A DNA stretch of 5,541 bases from positions 1-5,541 of the forward strand of contig JACMOG010000256.1 of assembly GCA_014378125.1 (NCBI GenBank), read 5' to 3'. The translations under genes were made by a program, and so were the position numbers. Below are positions 1-5,541 of this stretch, in pieces. The notes beneath the pieces are model-generated. The model did no database searches. It saw only the letters and a list, made by a program, of their open reading frames with translations, and was not told the origin of the DNA. This DNA is from Vitreoscilla sp. (lineage in GTDB: Bacteria; Pseudomonadota; Gammaproteobacteria; Burkholderiales; Burkholderiaceae). Each line of letters begins with the position of its first letter. Positions within the stretch are counted from its first letter, which is position 1.

Positions 1-1399
1 CACTTTCCATCGCCACAACGGTGCCAGCTCCAATGGCAAAGCCGACATCGGCTTGGGTCAAGGCGGGCGCGTCATTCACCCCGTCGCCGACCATGCCGAC
101 CTTCTTGCCCTGCGCCTGCAGCTCCTTGACCTTGCTGGCCTTGTCGCCGGGCAGCACCTCGGCGAACACCACATCGATGCCGAGACCCTTCGCGATCCGC
201 TGGGCGGTGCCAAGATTGTCTCCGGTCAGCATGGCGACCTCGACACTGCGGGCACGGATGGCCTTCACGGCCTCGACCGCCGTAGGCCGTACCGCATCGG
301 CGATGGCGATCAGGCCGATGAGCTTGCCAGCCATAGCCAGGTGCACGACCGTCCGTCCGGCGCCCTGCAACTCTTCGGATTTGGCGCCGAGCTCGCCGAG
401 GTCGATCTTGTTCTCGGTCATCAGCAGCTTGTTGCCGAGCAATGCCGTTTCGCCGTTGACCTCAGCCTGCGCGCCCTTACCTTCGATGTTCTGGAAACCG
501 GTCGCCTTGGGTGGCTTGAGGTCGGCGGCGCGACGCAGGATGGCCTGCGCGAGCGGGTGGTCCGACCCCGCTTCCACGGCGGCCGCGGCGGACAGCAGAT
601 CCTCCTCGGTTGTTCCGGCGGCGAGCACCAAATCCACCACCTCCGGCTGGCCCATTGTCAGTGTGCCGGTCTTGTCGAAGATGATGATGTCAAGCTTCGT
701 CGCGTCCTCCAGCGCCGACGCATTCTTGAACAGGATGCCGTTCATGGCGCCGAGGCCGGTACCGACCATGATCGCCATTGGAGTCGCCAGGCCGAGGGCG
801 TCGGGGCAGGCGATGACGAATACCGTGATGGTCACGCTGAGAGCGAACAGCAGCGGCTCGCCTTTCGGCCTGCCGGCCTCGGGCTTTGCTTCAGCGGGTT
901 TCGCCCTCGCGGGCTTGGCGTCAACGGGCTTCGCTTCGGCAACCGTTGCGTCATTCTCCTGCGCCGCCGCAGGGGCCGTTGCCGCAGGCTTCGCATGGCC
1001 CGTGGCGTGGTGCGGCTTCAACTCCCCAGCCGGGTTCGTTGCCCCGGCCTCCTGCTTGTGGAGGGCCCGTGCTGCAATCGCCTTGACCTTGGCGGGCGTC
1101 GTGTGATCGGGGTGAGTTGGCGAGCGTTTGGTCTCAGGCCGCGCACTGCTCGGCAAAGCTTCGTCGGCGCAGAGATGCTTCGGCACCGGCTCGCGAGCGC
1201 AGTGGAGGCCGCACGCCTCCACTGCTGCGCGGATCGCACCCAAGTTGGTCTTTTCCGCATCATACGTGACCGTCGTCGAACCGGAGACCAGGTTGACCGA
1301 GACCCGGCCGACACCTGCGATGCGCTTGATCTGCCGTTCGATTCCGCGTCCACCGAGAACCGAGAACAGGCCGCCGACGTCAATCGTTCGTGTGGTCAT
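1..1399 (-). CDS. Heavy-metal (copper-type) P-type ATPase lacking the first membrane helices and A domain; C-terminus beyond window
   Basis: The reading frame is open from an ATG at 1399 to the window edge (466 residues visible). Residues 1-70 form an HMA-like fold without CxxC (GGLFSVLGGRG takes its place), followed by a Cys/His cluster (C63, H66, C67, H75, C77). Residues 78-182 are an Ala/Lys/Pro/His-rich linker. A hydrophobic helix at about 183-197 leads into CPD (198-200), matching transmembrane helix 6 of P1B pumps. Then come the phosphorylation motif DKTGTLT (D242), the nucleotide-domain HP (281-282) and GKG (307-309), TGDN (392-395) and GDGVNDAPAL (438-447). P1B pumps normally have about five further helices and an A domain with TGE before helix 6, some 300-400 residues; here they are absent with no break in frame. 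Family members use ATP to export Cu+ or similar ions across the inner membrane. Without the A domain, dephosphorylation and transport are not expected, so the product may be a decayed pump or a remodelled protein. The start is supported by a strong Shine-Dalgarno sequence. Confidence 0.88.
   Translation of the reverse strand, partial: MTTRTIDVGGLFSVLGGRGIERQIKRIAGVGRVSVNLVSGSTTVTYDAEKTNLGAIRAAVEACGLHCAREPVPKHLCADEALPSSARPETKRSPTHPDHTTPAKVKAIAARALHKQEAGATNPAGELKPHHATGHAKPAATAPAAAQENDATVAEAKPVDAKPARAKPAEAKPEAGRPKGEPLLFALSVTITVFVIACPDALGLATPMAIMVGTGLGAMNGILFKNASALEDATKLDIIIFDKTGTLTMGQPEVVDLVLAAGTTEEDLLSAAAAVEAGSDHPLAQAILRRAADLKPPKATGFQNIEGKGAQAEVNGETALLGNKLLMTENKIDLGELGAKSEELQGAGRTVVHLAMAGKLIGLIAIADAVRPTAVEAVKAIRARSVEVAMLTGDNLGTAQRIAKGLGIDVVFAEVLPGDKASKVKELQAQGKKVGMVGDGVNDAPALTQADVGFAIGAGTVVAMES
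875..934 (-). repeat. Four tandem degenerate 15-bp repeats encoding AKPxx pentapeptides
   Basis: Within the ATPase linker, residues 156-175 read AKPVD, AKPAR, AKPAE, AKPEA. Each unit is 15 bp with the core GCN-AAR-CCC; codons vary between units (GCG/GCC/GCA and AAG/AAA), so the array is not a very recent exact duplication. It lies about 20 bp before the codons for the transmembrane helix. Such Lys/Ala/Pro stretches are flexible, positively charged and extended. Confidence 0.8.
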
Positions 1400-1402
1400 G
1401 AC

Positions 1403-1412
1403 GTCCTGTCCT
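1403..1412 (-). promoter_or_regulatory. Doubled Shine-Dalgarno AGGACAGGAC before the ATPase
   Basis: Read on the minus strand, AGGACAGGAC lies just before the ATG at 1399. The nearer AGGA is 4 nt from the start codon and the farther one 9 nt, so the farther copy has the better spacing. This supports the 1399 start. The upstream small gene has a similar leader: both contain ACGACAGGA. Confidence 0.6.
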
Positions 1413-1435
1413 GTCGTTCGTGGCGCTGCCGGCGG

Positions 1436-1639
1436 TTACGCTTCGTGGGTGTGCTTCGCGTGTTCGGCGGCGGTGTGACCCTTGGCGGCTGCATCGACGG
1501 CGTCCAACGGCGTGGCCGGCTTGGCGGCCGGGGTGGGTGCCCGCTTCGTGGTGCCGACCGGCGCAGCCTTGCCGCTCGTGCCCTTGTCGCCGCAGCAGCC
1601 GGAGGCCGCGTGCTTGGATGTATCGTGGGTGCTGGTCAT
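1436..1639 (-). CDS. Small Cys/His-rich putative metal-binding protein (67 aa)
   Basis: This 67-residue protein has no signal peptide or membrane segment that I can see. The N-terminus carries H5, H10 and a CCG motif (C15, C16); the middle is Ala/Pro/Lys/Thr-rich; the C-terminus is His-rich (H55, H60, H63, H65). Paired cysteines with terminal histidines suggest soft-metal binding, and the position 36 bp upstream of a metal ATPase gene on the same strand fits a cytoplasmic metal buffer or carrier. I do not recognise a named family, and function is inferred only from composition and context. The ATG start is preceded by AGGAA at 7-nt spacing and the stop is TAA. The Ala/Lys/Pro-rich middle resembles the ATPase linker in composition. 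Confidence 0.7.
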   Translation of the reverse strand: MTSTHDTSKHAASGCCGDKGTSGKAAPVGTTKRAPTPAAKPATPLDAVDAAAKGHTAAEHAKHTHEA

Positions 1640-1815
1640 TTGAGTGTTCCTGTCGTCGGGGAGGCGGGGAAGAGGGACACTTGCGGCTTGATGGGCCAGC
1701 AGGAGCGCGGATCTTAGTGCCGCTGCGACCAGGCCGGGCAGCCTTGGAAACTACGCGCTCCGCTGTTGCGCCAGTAGGGCTGTCAGGATGGTGCCGCATC
1801 CATGCCGTTGACCGA
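1640..1815. other. 176-bp gap between the DUF2933-like gene and the small Cys/His-rich gene
   Basis: This is the longest non-coding stretch in the window. No gene, strong hairpin plus T-run, or convincing promoter is seen in it. A TAAGAT hexamer (minus strand, 1716-1711) could act as a -10 box, but there is no TTGACA-like box 17-20 bp upstream. If the metal genes have their own promoter or regulator site, this is the likeliest place. Confidence 0.4.
1647..1651 (-). promoter_or_regulatory. Ribosome binding site AGGAA for the small Cys/His-rich gene
   Basis: On the minus strand AGGAA sits 7 nt before the ATG at 1639. This is good spacing and supports translation of the small gene as a separate unit. 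Confidence 0.6.
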
Positions 1816-2093
1816 TCAGCAATCGTGCCGATGCTGCGCCGGCTCCTCGGGCTTCGGCACCGCCTTCGGCGCATCGCTACCGGGCGTCTGTGCTTCTGGC
1901 ACAACTGCCAGATCCTCCGGACTGGCGGTGGCTTGTCCCGCAGGAGGCGCGCTTGGACTCGCGTGACCGGCCTCTGCATCGTTGCCCACGCGCTGTCCAC
2001 CGTGTCCGCCGTGTCCACCGCGTCCGAACGGCGCATGGCAACGAATGCGAGACCTACAAGAACCCAAACCCAGTTGCCCTGAAGCCACTCCAT
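1816..2093 (-). pseudogene. DUF2933-like small membrane protein, disrupted by a 1-nt frameshift
   Basis: Translation from the ATG at 2093 gives a 20-residue start (MEWLQ, then a Trp/Val/Leu-rich membrane helix ending FVAM). This resembles the N-terminus of DUF2933 proteins, short single-helix proteins often found beside metal-resistance genes. The expected continuation, PFGRGGHGGHGG followed by a Pro/Ala/Glu-rich tail ending HRHDC, is present but in the -1 frame from 2031 to the stop at 1816-1818. The span is 278 nt; adding one base between 2036 and 2029 would give a 92-residue protein. Left unrepaired, the starting frame runs through the following gap as Arg/Ser-rich sequence with no family features. 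This is either a real single-base loss, perhaps in a C-run (CGCCCG to CGCCG), or a sequencing error. The family role is unknown; the His-rich part after the helix suggests metal contact at the membrane. The family name is from memory of its typical N-terminus. Confidence 0.7.
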
Positions 2094-2100
2094 CGTTTCG

Positions 2101-2105
2101 CCCTC
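2101..2105 (-). promoter_or_regulatory. Ribosome binding site GAGGG for the DUF2933-like gene
   Basis: On the minus strand GAGGG lies 7 nt before the ATG at 2093 and directly follows the phosphatase stop codon. It supports the chosen start, and so the view that the frameshifted gene was once translated from the same mRNA. Confidence 0.6.
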
Positions 2106-2106
2106 G

Positions 2107-2760
2107 TCAGTCGGTTGAGACCGCCTCTCGGATGTCGGCGTGCCGATCAGGTCCGACCACCTGTTCCAGTAAAGCATTCCACCGTGCGATCACCCGTATG
2201 TCGGGATGGTTGGGATTGCTGCCGAGCACACTGATGGAGGCGGTCGCGAGCGAGAAATGGTGCGCCTCGATGATCGCCAACCCGATCCATCGCACCGCGA
2301 GGCTGCAGCTGAACTGGCCGTGTGAGAACAGCGCGACGTTGCCGTGCAATGCAGCGATCTGCTCGGCAATTCGGTCGGCTCGTTCGGATACCTCGGCGGC
2401 AGATTCGCCGCCCGGGCAGCCGTCCCGGAACACATTCCAGCCCGGCCACTGCTTGCGGATATCGTCGGAGTGCAGCCCCTCGAAGTCACCGTAGTCCCAC
2501 TCTGCAAGGTCCGGCTCGATACGGGCCGCCGGCGCCAGCCCAGTCAGCACGCAGGTCTCTCGCGCGCGCAGCAGCGGGCTGGTCAACACGTGGGAAAAGT
2601 CGATGCGGTTGAGCGAAGGCGCAAGCGCGCGCGCCTCGTCCTCGCCGTGGGATGTCAGGGCAAGGTCCGTGCGGCCGGTGTGCTGGCCGGTCAGAGTCCA
2701 CGCAGTCTCGCCATGCCGGATCAGGAAGAGCCGCGGGGGATCGCCAGGCCCCTCGCTCAC
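2107..2760 (-). CDS. Histidine phosphatase family protein (phosphoglycerate mutase-like), possibly a sugar-bisphosphatase
   Basis: This is a 217-residue single-domain protein of the branch-1 histidine phosphatase superfamily. The phosphoacceptor motif LIRHGET is at residues 13-19 (H16, R15). The second arginine lies in TSPLLRARET (R65), the acid is probably E87 in AEWDYGDFEG, and the second catalytic histidine is H147 in FSHGQ. All expected catalytic residues are present. The segment after RHGET (WTLTGQHTGRTDLALTSHGE) resembles fungal SHB17-type sedoheptulose-1,7-bisphosphatases more than glycolytic mutases, though substrate cannot be read from sequence alone. The start is GTG at 2760, overlapping the aldolase stop by 4 bp (GTGA), which implies translational coupling. 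Being co-translated with an aldolase and phosphoketolase favours a sugar (bis)phosphate substrate. An alternative is a general phosphatase or an alpha-ribazole phosphatase-like enzyme. Cytoplasmic; no signal peptide. Confidence 0.9.
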   Translation of the reverse strand: MSEGPGDPPRLFLIRHGETAWTLTGQHTGRTDLALTSHGEDEARALAPSLNRIDFSHVLTSPLLRARETCVLTGLAPAARIEPDLAEWDYGDFEGLHSDDIRKQWPGWNVFRDGCPGGESAAEVSERADRIAEQIAALHGNVALFSHGQFSCSLAVRWIGLAIIEAHHFSLATASISVLGSNPNHPDIRVIARWNALLEQVVGPDRHADIREAVSTD

Positions 2761-3809
2761 AACGCTGCTTCCAGTGTGGCCTCGGCCTCCATCGCGGCGC
2801 GGTAATTACCGTGGATCGCCGCCTGGTTGCAGCGTGCCCGATGCAGCACGGCCTGCTGGGCTGCCACGCGATGCGCCTCCTCGCCACGCCAGATCTGCAG
2901 CGCCGGCTGCTGGATGGCGCGCGCGAAGGAGAAGACGAGTGGCCATGGCGCGCGGCGCCCTGCTGCGCCCTGCCACAGATTGATCGCATTCAATCGCGCC
3001 GAAGCCAGTTCGCCGGATTGACCGCCGGACAAGAAGGCGATGCCAGCCACGGCGCCGGGGACGGTCCTCATCAGGCAGCCGAACGTGGCATTGGCCACGT
3101 CCTCGACCGTGGCCTGTTCTGGCGAGTTCAGTCCGGGTAGCACCATGTACGGCTTCAGGATGACCGCTTCCAGGGCCACCGCCTGGTCGTGTAGCGCTCT
3201 GAACACGGCGCGCAGCACGTCCTCGCTCACACCGCCGGAGCGTTGCAGCGAATGGTCTCTGTCCATCAGCACTTCGGGCTCGACGATGGGCACCAGGCCG
3301 GCCTCCTGGCACAATGCGGCGTAGCGGGCCAAGGCATGCGTGTTTGCTTCGATGCTGGCCAGGCTGGGCAGGCCGCCGCCCGGTTCGATCACCGCTCGCC
3401 ACTTCGCGAAGCGGGCACCCAATCGGACATACTGCTCCAGGCGGGCGCGCAGCCCGTCGAGTCCCTCGGTGACCTTCTCTCCGGGATGGCCAGCCAGATC
3501 CGTCGTGCCGATATCCACCTTGATGCCGGGGATGATCCCGCGGCCGAGAAGAACCTCCGTGAACGGCGTGCCGTCCAGGGTCCGTTGGCGGATGGTCTCG
3601 TCGTAGAGGATCGCGCCGCTGATGCATTCGCCCAGCTGCGGCGTGGTGATCAGCAGCTCCCGCCAGGCGCGCCTGGCTTCCTCGGTCTGCGGAATTCCGG
3701 CGGCCGCAAATCGTTCATTGCAAGTGGCGTCGCTCTCGTCCATCGCGAGAATCCCCTTGCCGCGCCCGACCAAGGTCCGCGCCACCTCGACGAGCGCTGG
3801 TTGGTTCAT
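2757..3809 (-). CDS. Class I fructose-bisphosphate aldolase (350 aa)
   Basis: This enzyme reversibly cleaves fructose-1,6-bisphosphate to dihydroxyacetone phosphate and glyceraldehyde-3-phosphate through a Schiff base, without metal. The length of 350 residues fits the animal/plant-type class I family. Recognisable blocks are KGILAMDES (18-26), GIKVD (K97), FAKWR (K136), IVEPEVL (E177, E179), the Schiff-base lysine in [11 protein letters not shown] (K219) and the phosphate-binding FLSGGQS (259-265). The C-terminus ends in EAAL, without the terminal tyrosine of vertebrate enzymes. The frame stays open well upstream of 3809, but family similarity begins exactly at this ATG, which overlaps the phosphoketolase stop (ATGA). 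A GGGG-containing stretch in the end of the phosphoketolase gene could serve as ribosome binding site. The gene sits between phosphoketolase and a sugar-phosphatase candidate, so it may also condense erythrose-4-phosphate with dihydroxyacetone phosphate, a reaction known for class I aldolases. Confidence 0.96.
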   Translation of the reverse strand: MNQPALVEVARTLVGRGKGILAMDESDATCNERFAAAGIPQTEEARRAWRELLITTPQLGECISGAILYDETIRQRTLDGTPFTEVLLGRGIIPGIKVDIGTTDLAGHPGEKVTEGLDGLRARLEQYVRLGARFAKWRAVIEPGGGLPSLASIEANTHALARYAALCQEAGLVPIVEPEVLMDRDHSLQRSGGVSEDVLRAVFRALHDQAVALEAVILKPYMVLPGLNSPEQATVEDVANATFGCLMRTVPGAVAGIAFLSGGQSGELASARLNAINLWQGAAGRRAPWPLVFSFARAIQQPALQIWRGEEAHRVAAQQAVLHRARCNQAAIHGNYRAAMEAEATLEAAL

Positions 3810-5541
3810 GGCGTGGCGCCCCATTTCCAATCGCGGACCTCCGGCATGTCGAAGCCGTGCTGGTCGATGTAGTGCCGGTGCGCGACCAGCTTGTCCCGCA
3901 TCGCCTGCTTGAGATAAGCGCCGCGGCTGCCGACCTGCGGCAGGTGGTCCACCACGTCCTGCACCAGGTGGAAGCGATCGAGCCTGTTCTGCACCCGCAT
4001 GTCGAAGGCGGTGGTGACCGTGCCCTCCTCGACGTAGCCGCGCACATGCAGGTTGCGGTTGGCCCGGCGGTAGGTCAGCTGGTGGATCAGCCCGGGATAG
4101 CCGTGGAAGCCGAAGATGATCGGCGTGTCCCTGGTGAACAATCCGTCGTATTCGGTGTCGGTCAGCCCATGCGGATGCTCGGTGCTGGGCTCGAGCCGCA
4201 TCAGATCGACGACGTTGATGACGCGGATGCGCAACTCCGGCAGATGCTCGCGCAGGATCGAGACCGCGGCGAGGGTTTCCAGCGTGGGTGTGTCGCCGCA
4301 ACAGGCCATCACCACGTCGGGCTCGGCATGCTGGTCGTTGCTCGCCCATTGCCAGATGCCCAGGCCCTGCGTGCAATGGATGACGGCGGCTTCCATGGTC
4401 AGCCATTGCGGCATGGCGTGCTTGCCCGCCACCACGACGTTCACGTAGTGCCGGCTGCGCAGCACGTGGTCGACCACCGACAGCAGGCAGTTGGCGTCCG
4501 GTGGCAGGTAGGCGCGGACGATCGCCGCTTTCTTCGTGATGACGTGGTCGAGGAATCCCGGGTCCTGGTGCGTGAAGCCGTTGTGGTCCTGCTGCCAGAC
4601 ATGTGACGTGAGGAGGATGTTCAGCGATGCGATGTCGCGCCGCCAAGGCAGTTCAGAGGTCCCTTTCAGCCACTTCGCGTGTTGGGTGACCATCGAATCC
4701 ACGATGCGGACGAAGCCCTCGTAGCAGTTGAACAGCCCGTGCCGTCCGGTCAGCAGGTAGCCTTCGAGCCAGCCCTCGCATTGATGCTCGCTGAGCATCG
4801 AGTCCAGCACACGCCCGTCGCGCGCAAGAAACTCATCATCCGCCACCTGTTCGGTATCCCACTGCCGGTCGGTGACCTCGAACACCGCTTCCAGCAGGTT
4901 CGAGACGGTCTCGTCCGGTCCGAAGATGCGGAAGTTGCGCCCGGCCTCGTTCAGCCTGGTCACATCGCGCAGGAAGGCGCCCAGCACGTGAGTGTCCTGG
5001 GCTCCGACTGCGCCTGGCGAAGGCACCTGCGCCGCGTGCATTCGGAAGTCCGGCAGCCGCAGGTCGCGCAGCAGCCGCCCGCCATTGGCGTGCGGACTGG
5101 CGCCCATGCGCCGCTCGCCCTTCGGCGCCAGATCCGCCAATTCCGGCAGGAGCCGGCCGGTTCCGTCGAACAGCTCATCGGGCCGGTAGCTCCGCATCCA
5201 GCTTTCCAACTGGGCGAGGTGCTGGGGGTGCTCGGCGTTAACGAGAAGCGGGACCTGGTGCGAGCGGAACGTGCCCTCGACCTTGAGGCCGTCGACGAAT
5301 TCGGGGCCGGTCCAACCCTTCGGAGACTTCAGCACGATCATCGGCCAACGTGGCCGCACCGTGTCGCCGTTCTCACGCGCATCCTCCTGGATACGCTTGA
5401 TGTCGGCGATGACAGTCTCGACCGTATCGGCCATCAGCCGGTGCATCGTGGCCGGGTCGTCACCCTCCACGAAATGCGGGGTCCAGCCGCAGCCTCGGAG
5501 ATACTGGTCCAGCTCCTCGTGGCCTATTCGGGCCAGGATCG
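3806..5541 (-). CDS. xfp: Xylulose-5-phosphate/fructose-6-phosphate phosphoketolase, C-terminal 577 residues
   Basis: This thiamine-diphosphate enzyme splits xylulose-5-P (and often fructose-6-P) with inorganic phosphate into acetyl phosphate plus glyceraldehyde-3-P (or erythrose-4-P). The frame is open to the window edge; its first visible residues, [16 protein letters not shown], match the family about a quarter of the way in. Family proteins are about 790-800 residues, so roughly 210-220 N-terminal residues, including the GDGE cofactor motif, lie outside. Characteristic blocks are FVEGDDP (visible residues 23-29), [17 protein letters not shown] (62-78), [12 protein letters not shown] (250-261), [13 protein letters not shown] (264-276, with the conserved active-site Glu of the cofactor site), [17 protein letters not shown] (313-329, conserved active-site histidines), and near the C-terminus [17 protein letters not shown] and [17 protein letters not shown]. 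No stop or frameshift was seen. It ends in a TGA overlapping the aldolase ATG by 4 bp, so it is the upstream member of a coupled three-gene set. A GTG at 5470 is internal, not the start. Confidence 0.97.
   Translation of the reverse strand, partial: ILARIGHEELDQYLRGCGWTPHFVEGDDPATMHRLMADTVETVIADIKRIQEDARENGDTVRPRWPMIVLKSPKGWTGPEFVDGLKVEGTFRSHQVPLLVNAEHPQHLAQLESWMRSYRPDELFDGTGRLLPELADLAPKGERRMGASPHANGGRLLRDLRLPDFRMHAAQVPSPGAVGAQDTHVLGAFLRDVTRLNEAGRNFRIFGPDETVSNLLEAVFEVTDRQWDTEQVADDEFLARDGRVLDSMLSEHQCEGWLEGYLLTGRHGLFNCYEGFVRIVDSMVTQHAKWLKGTSELPWRRDIASLNILLTSHVWQQDHNGFTHQDPGFLDHVITKKAAIVRAYLPPDANCLLSVVDHVLRSRHYVNVVVAGKHAMPQWLTMEAAVIHCTQGLGIWQWASNDQHAEPDVVMACCGDTPTLETLAAVSILREHLPELRIRVINVVDLMRLEPSTEHPHGLTDTEYDGLFTRDTPIIFGFHGYPGLIHQLTYRRANRNLHVRGYVEEGTVTTAFDMRVQNRLDRFHLVQDVVDHLPQVGSRGAYLKQAMRDKLVAHRHYIDQHGFDMPEVRDWKWGATP

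Noticed and set aside
53..1717. Long plus-strand open frame (554 codons), and another at 21-1106
   Set aside because: Both are antisense to the ATPase and small-gene region. The translations are Arg/Gly/Leu- or Ala/Ser/Pro-rich with no family motifs, as expected opposite a high-GC gene.
1711..1747. Possible metal-regulator promoter: TAAGAT hexamer with an imperfect inverted repeat (CCAAGGC/GCCTGG) upstream
   Set aside because: There is no -35-like hexamer at 17-20 bp spacing, and the inverted repeat is short with a mismatch. This is too weak to call a promoter or a MerR/CueR-type operator.
2101..2110. Rho-independent terminator between the phosphatase and DUF2933-like genes
   Set aside because: The 13-bp gap has no room for a hairpin and no T-run on the minus strand.
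1380..2177. One 265-codon minus-strand gene spanning the DUF2933 start, the gap and the small gene
   Set aside because: Only residues MEWLQ...FVAM look like a real protein; the rest is Arg/Ser-rich, and the small Cys/His gene uses a different frame with its own ribosome site.
3857..4606. Plus-strand open frame of 249 codons opposite phosphoketolase
   Set aside because: Composition (Val/Asp/His/Gln-rich, no motifs) is that of an antisense shadow; phosphoketolase on the other strand is certain.
3810..4646. Upstream extension of the aldolase frame on the minus strand
   Set aside because: It lies entirely inside the phosphoketolase gene in another frame and gives Arg/Pro/His-rich sequence. Aldolase similarity begins at the ATG at 3809.
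5468..5470. GTG at 5470 as start of a shorter phosphoketolase
   Set aside because: In-frame codons upstream to the window edge ([16 protein letters not shown]) match the family, so the gene clearly continues beyond 5541.

Overview
The window is GC-rich, tightly packed bacterial DNA with every supportable gene on the minus strand. Gene density, 4-bp stop/start overlaps, GTG start use and the type of P-type ATPase suggest a proteobacterium (beta or gamma, soil or metal-exposed), but no marker here fixes the taxon. Read in the direction of transcription (right to left), the order is: phosphoketolase (3' part, entering at 5541), class I fructose-bisphosphate aldolase, histidine-phosphatase-family protein, a frameshifted DUF2933-like membrane peptide, a 176-bp gap, a small Cys/His-rich protein, and a heavy-metal P-type ATPase that runs out of the window at position 1.

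Region 2107-5541 is a sugar-phosphate module. Phosphoketolase, aldolase and phosphatase are joined by 4-bp overlaps (ATGA, GTGA), so they are almost certainly co-translated. Phosphoketolase makes acetyl phosphate and erythrose-4-P (or glyceraldehyde-3-P). Class I aldolases can join erythrose-4-P to dihydroxyacetone phosphate, and the phosphatase resembles sedoheptulose-bisphosphatase-like members of its superfamily. Together they could run a phosphoketolase carbon-rearrangement cycle; that is an inference from context.

Region 1-2093 is a metal-handling module. The DUF2933-like gene starts 13 bp after the phosphatase stop, so the two modules are probably on one transcript. The ATPase is the most unusual object here. 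In one continuous frame it has an HMA-like domain without CxxC, then an Ala/Lys/Pro-rich linker with four AKPxx repeats, then directly transmembrane helix 6 (CPD motif) and the P/N catalytic domains. The first membrane helices and the actuator (A) domain are missing. The last visible motif also carries a substitution (GTVVA for the usual GTDVA). With the frameshift in the neighbouring DUF2933 gene, the metal half looks either degraded or remodelled, while the sugar-phosphate half looks intact.

No RNA genes, insertion sequences, CRISPR arrays or convincing terminators were seen, and no gene-free stretch exceeds 300 bp.
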